Shown piece by piece: positions 1-5,700 of a stretch of 10,664 nt of DNA. This DNA comes from JARRNJ01 sp037385045. GTDB lineage: Bacteria > Pseudomonadota > Gammaproteobacteria > JASBUN01. A program made the position numbers and the translations under genes. Location of the stretch: NCBI GenBank assembly GCA_037385045.1, contig JARRNJ010000081.1:1-10664 (forward strand), given 5' to 3'. Position 1 is the stretch's first letter; every line of letters begins with the position of its first letter. The notes beneath the pieces were generated by a model. It was not told the DNA's origin. It made no database searches and saw only the letters and a program-made list of their open reading frames with translations.

Positions 1-44
1 GCCCCTCCCGGCCGGCGGCGTCTTGCCGTGCCCAGGTGACGACG

Positions 45-74
45 TTGGGGCCGCGTCGTCCGGCGTGGTACCAT
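45..74 (+). promoter_or_regulatory. Possible sigma70-type promoter of the lipoprotein gene
   Basis: A -35-like TTGGGG (45-50) is followed after 18 bp by TACCAT (69-74), preceded by TGG, so it has the TGn form of an extended -10. Both hexamers match the consensus only partly. A start near 80 would give an 80-base leader before the ATG at 161. Nothing else is recognised in bases 1-133: no convincing reading frame on either strand. Confidence 0.22.
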
Positions 75-160
75 ATCCGCGTTAACCATCCCATCCGCAA
101 TCCTGCGCGCCCGCCGAGCCTGGTTACACAGGTGTGCAGGTGCGCCGAACCGTGCTTGCC

Positions 161-742
161 ATGCGATTTCAACGATTTTCCGCTCTTATTGTACTGACGT
201 TGCTGACCGTCGGCTGCCAGAACCACACGCCGCAGGGAACACCCGCCGACGCCAAGGGCGTGCGGCAGCTGATAGCCACCCTCGATGCCTATCAGCAGCG
301 GTTCCGACACCTGATGGAGATGCGCAGCCAGATTCGGAAGCAGCGCGCCGACCTGGACCGGCGCAAGGCGCAGCTTGCGCAGGTGGACCGGGAATTGCAT
401 GCTGACCAGGCGCGACTGGCAAAGGGCGCGATGACGCGCCAGGCCTATGACCACAAGTGGAAGGACACCAACAAGGCACAGCAGCACGCCCGGGCGCTGA
501 AGGCATTTCAAGCCGATGTGGCCCGCTACAATAAGTTCATCGGCCGCTTCAATCACACGGCAAAGGCCCTGGCCGGTCATATCGGCAAGCGCACCCCCGC
601 CGACGTCGATGAGCTCATGCAGGATATGGGCGCGCTGCGCCAGATCCTGCAATCGGAACTGGACGCGAAACAGTATGTGAAGGCCAGCTACGTGGCACAG
701 CATTCCGCCATCGCGGCGGAGTTCGGCTACCACCAGCAGTAG
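161..742 (+). CDS. Putative coiled-coil lipoprotein of unknown function
   Basis: The product is 193 residues from the ATG at 161. This start is preferred over an in-frame GTG at 134 because it places a compact signal directly at the N-terminus: MRFQRF, a hydrophobic stretch, then the lipobox LTVGC with Cys19 as the lipidation site. The residue after Cys is Gln, not Asp, so outer-membrane sorting is likely under the E. coli rule. The mature part is highly charged and helical. Residues about 50-125 are rich in K, R, E, Q, D and A with heptad-like spacing, and a second helical stretch follows to the end. I recognise no named domain. No strong ribosome binding site is visible before either start. 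The 59-bp gap to the hydrolase gene holds only a weak 6-bp hairpin (759-778), so linkage to the next gene is unclear. That it is a lipoprotein is fairly sure; its function is unknown. Confidence 0.75.
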   Translation: MRFQRFSALIVLTLLTVGCQNHTPQGTPADAKGVRQLIATLDAYQQRFRHLMEMRSQIRKQRADLDRRKAQLAQVDRELHADQARLAKGAMTRQAYDHKWKDTNKAQQHARALKAFQADVARYNKFIGRFNHTAKALAGHIGKRTPADVDELMQDMGALRQILQSELDAKQYVKASYVAQHSAIAAEFGYHQQ

Positions 743-801
743 GGCCAAAGGCCAACGTCGGCGCGAACCGCGGCGCCGCAGCCAACGATTAGGAATCAAT
801 C

Positions 802-1500
802 ATGTGCTCACAACGAACCCATGCACATTCCCATGACGCCGAGGGCGGCACATTTCCCGGCGTCGAAGAGTCGGTGACCATCGACGGGCCCAGCGGTGAA
901 CTCGAGAGCCTCACCCTCTGTCCCTCCGACGGGCCGCGCAGCGACGCCATCGGGGTAATCTGCCATCCGCACCCGCTCTACGGCGGCACCATGCACAACA
1001 AGGTGGTGCACTATATCGCGAAAACGCTCAACGAACTCGGCTTGCGGACGGTGCGATTCAATTTCCGCGGCGTCGGCGCCAGCGAGGGCACCTATGGCGA
1101 CGGCGACGGCGAGGTGCAGGATTTGCAGGCGGTGCTGGACTGGGTCCGTCAACGGCACGCGGGCGCCGAGATCTGGCTGGCCGGCTTTTCCTTCGGCGCC
1201 TATGTGGCGCTGCGCGAAGGCTGCGCCGAGGGGGTCACGCGCCTGATCACCGTGGCGCCCCCGGTGAACCTGTTCGACTTCGAGGCCTTCGAGGCGCCGT
1301 CCTGCCCCTGGCTGCTGCTGCAGGGCGAGGGCGACGAGGTGGTGCCCTACCGGGACGTCCGGCGGTGGGTCGGCAGGCTCAACCGCCCGCCGGAGTTCGT
1401 GCCGCTGCCCGGTGTGGACCACTTCTTTCACGGCAAGCTCAACGTGCTGCACGACGTGCTCATGGAGCGCCTGGCCTCGAGCGTGCGGCATTCCGCCTGA
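802..1500 (+). CDS. Alpha/beta hydrolase, COG2945 type
   Basis: The product is a soluble, probably cytoplasmic serine hydrolase of 232 residues. Visible family marks are the early loop CHPHPLYGGTMHNKVV (54-69), the strand-turn VRFNFRGVGASEG (84-96), the nucleophile elbow GFSFG with Ser130, an acid candidate Asp178 in GEGDEVVP, and His207 in GVDHFFHG. The Ser-Asp-His triad is therefore complete and in canonical order. The HPHP...GGTM..KVV loop is typical of the predicted hydrolases grouped as COG2945. Their substrate is generally not known, so esterase or peptidase activity should not be assumed. The ATG at 802 has an AGGA element (791-794) at good spacing. The first ~18 residues (His-rich, HAHSHD) look like an extension before the usual family start, and a GTG at codon 25 is a weaker alternative. 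Transcription may continue toward the DsrE gene, but a 200-bp structured leader lies between. Confidence 0.9.
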   Translation: MCSQRTHAHSHDAEGGTFPGVEESVTIDGPSGELESLTLCPSDGPRSDAIGVICHPHPLYGGTMHNKVVHYIAKTLNELGLRTVRFNFRGVGASEGTYGDGDGEVQDLQAVLDWVRQRHAGAEIWLAGFSFGAYVALREGCAEGVTRLITVAPPVNLFDFEAFEAPSCPWLLLQGEGDEVVPYRDVRRWVGRLNRPPEFVPLPGVDHFFHGKLNVLHDVLMERLASSVRHSA

Positions 1501-1529
1501 ACCTGCCGCGCGAAGCGGCTGGTCTTGAA

Positions 1530-1701
1530 ACAGGTACGCACCCACGGTGGGGCGTCGGCGGGCTTGACTGGTTGCCCGCCTCGCGGACGGCGAGCGTGGC
1601 TCGGAAGTCCGGTGACCCACTTCACCGTGATGCGAACCGCTGTCCCAACCGGCCGGGTTCGAACCGCTCCGGCCAGGGCTGATCCAGCCAGGAGGCCTGT
1701 C
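1530..1701 (+). promoter_or_regulatory. Candidate degenerate cobalamin-riboswitch-like leader of the DsrE gene
   Basis: The 201-bp gap between hydrolase and DsrE genes has no credible gene but clear structure. Its 3' end, AGCCAGGAGGCCTGTC (1686-1701), matches the B12-box consensus AGCCAGGAGACCTGCC at 14 of 16 positions. It contains the Shine-Dalgarno AGGAGG (1690-1695) and abuts the start codon. Upstream, in the order expected for the cobalamin aptamer, lie ACAGGT (1530-1535; ACAGG can pair with CCTGT at 1696-1700 as a closing stem), a 7-bp hairpin GGCGGGC/GCCCGCC (1557-1580), GGAA-n2-CCGGTG (1603-1614) with a CGGTG/CACCG hairpin (1610-1627), and CCGCTGT (1637-1643), close to the conserved CCACTGT. 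A further GGCCGG/CCGGCC hairpin spans 1651-1674. Against it: the conserved GGGAA has lost one G, a second GGGAAGG motif is absent, and the element is short. It may be a variant, a relic, or a chance match driven by the Shine-Dalgarno sequence. Confidence 0.33.
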
Positions 1702-2211
1702 ATGCCTACCATCTCACGATTGTTCCGCGGTGTGGCGCTGGCGCTGGCCGCGTTCGCGACCGATGCCGGTACGCTGGTGGAAACCCCCTACACGGCGCAG
1801 AAGGTGGTATACGACTTCTACCTGGACGATCCCGCCAAAATGGGTCCGGCGCTGTATTGGGTGCGGTCCCTGCTCAACCCCTTGATGGACGCGCCTTACG
1901 GGTTTGCCCCTGAGTCCCTGCACGTGGTGGTGGTGATTCACGGCACCGAGATTGTCACGGTGGCGAAGAAGAACTACGACCGCTATCGGCAGGTGGTGGA
2001 GCGGATGCGGTATTACGCCGGGCTTGGCGTCAAATTCAAGGTGTGCGCCCTGGCGGCGAGCGACTACGGCTATCGCGCCGAAGACTTCTACGACTTCGTC
2101 GACGTGGTGCCGTCGGCGTTCACCGAGTTGGCCCACTGGCAGTTGCAGGGTTACGCGCTGATCACGCCGCGGGTTCCGGAGAAGCGCTTCACCGTCGACG
2201 AAATTCGCTGA
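1702..2211 (+). CDS. Exported DsrE-family (sulfur-relay-like) protein
   Basis: The product is 169 residues. The ATG at 1702 is chosen because AGGAGG (1690-1695) sits six bases before it; longer in-frame starts run into the structured leader. The first ~22 residues (MPTISRLFRG, then VALALAAFA) resemble a Sec signal peptide, so a periplasmic location is inferred. The rest has the DsrE/DsrF-like alternating fold: KVVYDFYLDDP, a helix, the strand SLHVVVVIHGTEI (72-84), the helix YDRYRQVVERMRYYAGLGVKF, and then KVCALAASDYGY with the only cysteine, Cys115. That cysteine lies where many DsrE-family proteins carry their sulfur-accepting residue. A persulfide-carrier role is possible but not shown. 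No dsrF, dsrH, tusA or other dsr gene is nearby, so this is an orphan, unlike the dsrEFH cluster. The odd leader suggests post-transcriptional control. The next gene starts 70 bp downstream with a possible promoter of its own. Confidence 0.83.
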   Translation: MPTISRLFRGVALALAAFATDAGTLVETPYTAQKVVYDFYLDDPAKMGPALYWVRSLLNPLMDAPYGFAPESLHVVVVIHGTEIVTVAKKNYDRYRQVVERMRYYAGLGVKFKVCALAASDYGYRAEDFYDFVDVVPSAFTELAHWQLQGYALITPRVPEKRFTVDEIR

Positions 2212-2244
2212 CGGCGGCGCCCGTTCCCCGACCGCGAATGCGGT

Positions 2245-2250
2245 TATACT
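2245..2250 (+). promoter_or_regulatory. Possible -10 element (TATACT) of the AAA ATPase gene
   Basis: TATACT matches the sigma70 -10 consensus at five of six positions and stands out in GC-rich surroundings, 32 bp before the ATPase start codon. No convincing -35 hexamer is found 16-18 bp upstream. Only the -10 is therefore claimed. Confidence 0.3.
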
Positions 2251-2281
2251 GTTCCGGCACGTACGTTGTCGGGAGTGGAAT

Positions 2282-3760
2282 ATGAGCGATCTCGCCGACC
2301 TGGAGCTGATTGTCCGGTCGCGGGTGCCGATTGTCCTGGTCGAGACGCATGAGGAGAACCGCGCGCTCGACATGTTCAGGCGTCTCGCACTGGCGCTGCA
2401 GACCCCCACCTACCGCTGGACCGTGACTGAAGGCCTGCGCCGCCTGGAGATCGAGCTGGGCGCCCAGGCGTCGACGGCGGAGCCGGAGCGGGTGCTGCGG
2501 CACATCAAGGCGGTGGAATCGCCGGGGATTTACGTGCTGGTTGATTTTCATCCCTATCTGGACGAGCCGGTCAACCGGCGCCTGCTGAAAGAGATCGCCC
2601 ACGCCTACGCGCAGCTCGGCCACACGGTGGTGCTGTTGAGCCCTCGCCTGGAGCTGCCGCCGGACCTGCGCAAGCTCTCGGCGCGCTTCCAGTTGTCGCT
2701 GCCCGACGAGGAGCGGGTGTTGGCCATTGTGCGCGAGGAGGCGCTGGCCTGGTCGCGCAGCAACGGCAACCGCAGGGTCAAGACCGATTCGCGCATCCTC
2801 CAGCGCCTGGTCGCCAACCTCACCGGGCTGACCGCCGGTGACGTGCGGCGGTTGGCCCGCAAGGCGATCTACGACGACGGCGCCATCACCGATTCAGACC
2901 TGCCGGAGGTGATGAAGGCCAAGTATCAGCTCATCGGCGGCGACGGACTGCTGACGTTTGAATACGACACTCAGCGTTTCGCCGACGTCGGCGGCATGGT
3001 CAACGCCAAACGCTGGCTCACCCTGCGCCGCACGGCGTTTCATGGCGAGGCGGTGCCGCCTGGCCTTGACCCGCCGCGGGGGGTGATGCTGCTGGGCGTG
3101 CAGGGCTGCGGCAAGAGCCTGCTGGCGAAGGCGGTGGCAGGCATTTTCGCCGTGCCGCTGCTGCGCCTGGATTTCGGCGCGCTGTACGACAAGTTCTACG
3201 GTGAATCGGAGAAGAACCTGCGCGAGGCCCTGCGCAGCGCCGAGGTGATGGCTCCCTGCGTGCTCTGGGTCGACGAGATCGAGAAGGGGATCGCGGCCGA
3301 TACCAACGACGGCGGTACGTCCCGGCGCGTGCTGGGAACGCTGCTGACCTGGATGGCCGAGCGCAGCGCCTCCGTGTTCATGGTCGCCACCGCCAATGAC
3401 ATCACCCGTCTGCCGCCGGAGTTGATCCGCAAGGGGCGCTTCGACGAGATTTTTTTCGTCGATCTGCCGGACGCTTCGGTGCGCACCGAAATTCTGCGCA
3501 TCCATCTGCGCAAGCGTGGATTGGCGGCCGCCGAGTTTGACCTGCCGGCGCTGACGCGGGCCAGCGAGGGATTTTCCGGCGCGGAGATCGAGCAGGCGGT
3601 GGTTTCGTCACTGTACGTCGCGCACGCCGAGGGTGGCGCGCTGACCAGCGCCACCCTGGAGCGGGAATTTGCCGCGACCCGGCCGCTGGCGGTGGTCATG
3701 GCCGAACAGATCGACGCCCTGCGCCAGTGGGCCGCGCACCGGACGGTGCCGGCGGGCTGA
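2282..3760 (+). CDS. AAA-family ATPase, Ycf46-like
   Basis: The product is 492 residues, about the length usual for Ycf46-type proteins. The N-terminal ~210 residues (opening DLELIVRSRVPIVLVETHEENRAL) form the non-catalytic domain seen in Ycf46 homologues of cyanobacteria and many proteobacteria. The AAA module follows: Walker A GVQGCGKS (272-279), a pore-loop-like KFYGESEKN (304-312), Walker B VLWVDEIE with Asp331-Glu332, sensor-1 Asn372, the second region of homology with arginine-finger candidates Arg383 and Arg386 in IRKGRF, and GFSGAEIEQAV (430-440) at the small-domain start. All ATPase residues are intact, so it should hydrolyse ATP, probably as a ring. The physiological role of this family in non-photosynthetic bacteria is not established, and its best-known studies concern carbon uptake in cyanobacteria. 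GGGAGTGG, 4-11 bases before the ATG, serves as ribosome binding site. It is the last gene of the plus-strand group and faces a minus-strand gene. Confidence 0.92.
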   Translation: MSDLADLELIVRSRVPIVLVETHEENRALDMFRRLALALQTPTYRWTVTEGLRRLEIELGAQASTAEPERVLRHIKAVESPGIYVLVDFHPYLDEPVNRRLLKEIAHAYAQLGHTVVLLSPRLELPPDLRKLSARFQLSLPDEERVLAIVREEALAWSRSNGNRRVKTDSRILQRLVANLTGLTAGDVRRLARKAIYDDGAITDSDLPEVMKAKYQLIGGDGLLTFEYDTQRFADVGGMVNAKRWLTLRRTAFHGEAVPPGLDPPRGVMLLGVQGCGKSLLAKAVAGIFAVPLLRLDFGALYDKFYGESEKNLREALRSAEVMAPCVLWVDEIEKGIAADTNDGGTSRRVLGTLLTWMAERSASVFMVATANDITRLPPELIRKGRFDEIFFVDLPDASVRTEILRIHLRKRGLAAAEFDLPALTRASEGFSGAEIEQAVVSSLYVAHAEGGALTSATLEREFAATRPLAVVMAEQIDALRQWAAHRTVPAG

Positions 3761-3770
3761 ATCGGCGGAC

Positions 3771-3801
3771 CCGGGCGGGTAATGATGGCGCGGTTGCCCG
3801 G
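3771..3801. terminator. Weak hairpin between convergent genes
   Basis: CCGGGC (3771-3776) can pair with GCCCGG (3796-3801) across a 19-base loop, in the 65-bp gap between the convergent ATPase and repeat-protein genes. There is no T-tract on either side, so intrinsic termination is doubtful. It is listed because both transcripts must end about here. Confidence 0.18.
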
Positions 3802-3825
3802 AATTCGGACAACAATGCGGCGGGG

Positions 3826-4347
3826 TCAGCGTCGAGCGAGTTGTGCCAAGGCGGTGTTGCGGATCTCGGGGTAGGGGTCGCGGGTCAGGCGCTGCAGGGT
3901 TTTGGCGCTGGTGTTGTAGGCGCGCGCCACTTCCAGCCGCACACCGGGGTCGGAATCGAGGGCGAGGCGGTCCAATACCGCCGCTGGTACATACTCGAAC
4001 CGGGCCACCACCGAGCGTACGGCGGTTTGCCGGTCTTCCGCCAGCCGCATCAGCGTCGCCAGATCCGCCGCCAGATTGGTCGCCACGGCGATGCGCACCC
4101 CCATTTCCGGATCGCCGGCAAGCCGCCGCAGGGCCGCGGGCGGGGTGCGCCGGTTGCCCGCTACCGCCGCGCGCACCTCCCAATCGGGGTCTCCCGCCAG
4201 CTGCGCCAGCCGTGCCGGCGGCGTCGACGGCAGGCGGGCGGCGCGCAGGCGCTGCTCCAGGCTCTGGGCGTTGCCCACGGCCGGGGCCAACAGCAGCAAC
4301 AGGGACAGCGCGGCACTGGTGAGCAACGTCGGCGATTCCGGGATCAT
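3826..4347 (-). CDS. Secreted HEAT/LRV-type repeat protein
   Basis: The product is 173 residues. A signal peptide is visible (residues ~1-27, a Leu/Ala-rich core ending AVGNA before QS), so periplasmic export is likely. The mature protein is built from about five tandem helical repeats that start at 26-residue intervals. Each has the form LxxLAxDxxxxVRxxVAxN, for example LAGDPDWEVRAAVAGN, LAGDPEMGVRIAVATN and LALDSDPGVRLEVARA. The pattern (paired Leu, Asp, VR, VA, Asn) matches the leucine-rich-repeat variant (LRV)/HEAT-like alpha-solenoid class, which usually offers a protein-binding surface. No catalytic residues are recognised, and no function can be inferred beyond binding. The ATG (4345-4347) has a GAGG about eight bases upstream on its strand. 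It is transcribed divergently from the TerB-like gene and convergently with the ATPase gene. Confidence 0.8.
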   Translation of the reverse strand: MIPESPTLLTSAALSLLLLLAPAVGNAQSLEQRLRAARLPSTPPARLAQLAGDPDWEVRAAVAGNRRTPPAALRRLAGDPEMGVRIAVATNLAADLATLMRLAEDRQTAVRSVVARFEYVPAAVLDRLALDSDPGVRLEVARAYNTSAKTLQRLTRDPYPEIRNTALAQLARR

Positions 4348-4377
4348 GACCCGTACCTCATGCCAAGCGGGATGAGC

Positions 4378-4386
4378 TGATATTAT
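4378..4386 (+). promoter_or_regulatory. Possible extended -10 promoter of the TerB-like gene
   Basis: TGATATTAT combines the TGn extension with TATTAT (4381-4386), a five-of-six match to TATAAT, in a 159-bp divergent gap. No good -35 is seen 17 bp upstream, which extended -10 promoters tolerate. Transcription from about 4393 would leave a ~110-base leader that holds an AGGAGG (4396-4401). Confidence 0.3.
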
Positions 4387-4506
4387 GGTGCGTCCAGGAG
4401 GCGATGCAACGGTTTGCCGCCGGTGTTTAGGAATCGGTAACTTGTTTCGGGGCGCGGAAATTGCCTATGGTGAGGGGGTTTGCAGGCAATGGCAGAGGCT
4501 GAGGGC

Positions 4507-4965
4507 ATGCTGGACCGGGTACGGAAATTTCTCGAGCAGCGGGGCGCCGCGGGCCCCCGGGGCGCCGAGCGCGATCCGGTCGACGAGCTGCACCTGGCCA
4601 CGGCGACGCTGCTGATGGAGATCAGCCGCGCCGATTCCCATGTCGACAGCGATGAGCGGCGGGTGATCGAACAGGCGTTGCGCCGGCTGTTCGATCTCGG
4701 CGCTGAAGACGCCCGCCGGTTGGCGGTAGCGGCGGAGGATGAAGCGGAAGGGGCGGTCTCCCTGTATCCGTTCACGCGCCGGGTCGACCAGGAATTCTCA
4801 CCCGCCCAAAAGAAGAAGGTTGTCGAACTGCTCTGGCGCGTCAGCTTTGCCGACGGCGAGCTGGACAAGTACGAAGAATACATGATTCGCAAGATTGCCG
4901 ATCTGTTGCACGTTTCCCATGCCGATTTCATGCACGCCAAGCACCTGGCCCGCAGCCGCGGCTAG
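4507..4965 (+). CDS. TerB-family protein
   Basis: The product is 152 residues from the ATG at 4507, chosen because MLDRVRKFLEQ resembles the usual start of this family and GAGG (4495-4498) lies eight bases upstream. In-frame alternatives are ATG 4489 and TTG 4480. The N-terminal helix is followed by a Gly/Pro/Arg linker. The all-helical TerB-like domain then has two acidic, metal-binding-like segments: LLMEISRADSHVDSDE (35-50) and LLWRVSFADGELDKYEE (108-124), each AD-x3-D or AD-x2-LD followed by Glu. This duplicated signature is characteristic of TerB and related proteins. Despite the family name, no other ter genes (terC, terD, terZ) are nearby, so tellurite resistance should not be assumed. 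Many stand-alone TerB-like proteins have no known function. It is probably cytoplasmic and monocistronic. Its 3' end is partly duplicated just behind the stop codon. Confidence 0.8.
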   Translation: MLDRVRKFLEQRGAAGPRGAERDPVDELHLATATLLMEISRADSHVDSDERRVIEQALRRLFDLGAEDARRLAVAAEDEAEGAVSLYPFTRRVDQEFSPAQKKKVVELLWRVSFADGELDKYEEYMIRKIADLLHVSHADFMHAKHLARSRG

Positions 4966-4989
4966 GTCGTTCGCAGCGGCTAGGTCTTT
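4951..4989 (+). repeat. Imperfect tandem duplication over the stop codon of the TerB-like gene
   Basis: Copy 1 (4951-4971, CGCAGCCGCGGCTAGGTCGT plus T) and copy 2 (4972-4989, CGCAGCGGCTAGGTCTTT) differ by a missing CGC triplet and one base change. Copy 1 contains the TAG stop; copy 2 carries the same TAG outside the gene. This is consistent with a small slippage or unequal-exchange duplication. Confidence 0.6.
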
Positions 4990-5052
4990 CGCATCCGAAA
5001 CAGCCAGTCCGTGGAGTGCGTTCGATGCCGCTGGGGGTTTAGAGGAAGGAGA

Positions 5053-5123
5053 AAAGGGCAAAGGGCAAAGGAAAGGACGGCATCGGTGTTTCTTCTTTGC
5101 TCTTTCCTCTTTGCCCTGCCTTT
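5053..5123. repeat. Purine/pyrimidine-rich imperfect inverted repeat with GGGCAAA units
   Basis: The left arm (about 5053-5075) is almost all purine and carries two direct GGGCAAA units. The right arm (about 5101-5123) is pyrimidine-rich. GGGCAAAG (5063-5070) pairs exactly with CTTTGCCC (5109-5116), and GAAAG (5071-5075) pairs after a 2-base bulge. The outer AAAGGGCA/TGCCTTT pairing is imperfect. The loop is about 26 bases. It lies downstream of the TerB-like gene, so it could end or stabilise that transcript, but no T-tract follows on the plus strand. Its composition is unlike the surrounding coding DNA. It could be one copy of a dispersed intergenic repeat; one window cannot show that. The rest of the 4966-5188 gap holds only the tandem duplication and the terminator. 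Confidence 0.5.
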
Positions 5124-5152
5124 AAAAAAGCCCCGGTATTTGGCCGGGGCTT
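5124..5152 (-). terminator. Rho-independent terminator of the HU-family gene
   Basis: On the minus strand a perfect 9-bp stem AAGCCCCGG/CCGGGGCTT (5128-5136 with 5144-5152) and a 7-base loop are followed by a run of T (5129-5124). It lies 37 bp behind the stop codon of the HU-like gene. This is a textbook intrinsic terminator for that gene. Confidence 0.87.
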
Positions 5153-5188
5153 GTGGTTGCTGGGCTGCACCGACAATGGTGCGGGCGC

Positions 5189-5575
5189 TCAGTTCGCCAT
5201 ATCTTTCAGCGCTTTCAGCGGGGTGACCTTGACGACAGTGCGTGCAGGCTTGGCCTTGAAGACGGTTTCTTCGCCGGTAAACGGATTGATGCCCTTGCGC
5301 GCCTTGGTGGCCGGTTTGCGGACGGTCTTGATCTTCAGCATGCCGGGAACGGTGACGGTGCCGGCGCCATTCTTCTTGATATGGCCGTGTACAATGCCGG
5401 TCAGAGCATCGAAAACGGACTGCACGTCTTTCTTGGTGAGGCCTGTCTTCTCGGAGATGGTGCCCATCATCTCCGTCTTGGTCATCGGCTCCTTGATTGC
5501 CTTGACCGCGGGCTTCGCGGCTACGGCGCGTTTCGCGGTCTTCTTCTTCGTGGCGGTTTTCTTTTTGACAGCCAT
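5189..5575 (-). CDS. HU/IHF-family DNA-binding protein with Lys/Ala-rich N-terminal tail
   Basis: The product is 128 residues from the ATG at 5573-5575, with AGGAG six bases upstream. Residues 1-30 are a basic tail (K, A, T, V and R with KKK clusters) resembling the low-complexity tails of histone H1-like proteins. The HU fold begins at about residue 31: MTKTEMMGTISEKTGLTKKDVQSVFDALTGIVHGHIKKNG forms the dimerising helices, and GTVTVPGMLKIKTV starts the beta-sheet. The arm GINPFTGEETVFKAKPA (95-111) is the HU signature that enters the minor groove, here just after the basic KARK. Canonical HU is ~90 residues and lacks the tail; tailed forms are known in several beta- and gammaproteobacteria. 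It should act as a nucleoid-associated protein, the tail adding nonspecific DNA affinity. It is monocistronic, with its own terminator, and diverges from the TauE/SafE gene across 125 bp. Confidence 0.92.
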   Translation of the reverse strand: MAVKKKTATKKKTAKRAVAAKPAVKAIKEPMTKTEMMGTISEKTGLTKKDVQSVFDALTGIVHGHIKKNGAGTVTVPGMLKIKTVRKPATKARKGINPFTGEETVFKAKPARTVVKVTPLKALKDMAN

Positions 5576-5618
5576 TCGTCGCTCCTCTCTAACGGGTACG
5601 GGTAAAATGCCGCTGGAT

Positions 5619-5627
5619 AACATAGCA
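5619..5627 (-). promoter_or_regulatory. Possible extended -10 promoter of the HU-family gene
   Basis: On the minus strand TGCTATGTT has the TGn extension and a -10-like TATGTT (5624-5619). It would start transcription ~35 bases before the HU start codon. The -35 position reads TCCAAA, a poor match. The divergent TauE/SafE promoter in the same 125-bp gap could not be assigned. Confidence 0.33.
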
Positions 5628-5700
5628 CAAACGCCGGTATATTTGGACACATTTGAGCCGGTAAATAAAGGGGTTTCGCGCATTATTTTGGAGTCGCCTG

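Noticed and set aside
808..1620. Long minus-strand open frame opposite the hydrolase gene
   Set aside because: It mirrors the codon structure of a recognisable plus-strand enzyme. Its product is Arg/His/Gly-rich without domains. This is a typical GC-rich shadow frame.
1656..1665. GGTTCGAACC, resembling the T-loop of a tRNA
   Set aside because: The flanking bases do not form a T-arm stem, and no acceptor stem, anticodon arm or D-arm can be fitted around it. It is a palindrome within the structured leader.
1525..1701. In-frame N-terminal extension of the DsrE-like protein
   Set aside because: It is Arg/Gly/Pro-rich and without homology I recognise. It would bury the signal peptide and ignore the well-placed AGGAGG before 1702.
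3727..4380. Long plus-strand open frame opposite the repeat protein
   Set aside because: Its product is low-complexity (R, G, Q, H). The opposite strand encodes a signal peptide and regular repeats, which is far more convincing.
4507..4965. Reading the TerB-like gene as evidence of a tellurite-resistance operon
   Set aside because: No terA, terC, terD or terZ gene is in the window, and stand-alone TerB-like proteins are widespread and functionally undefined.
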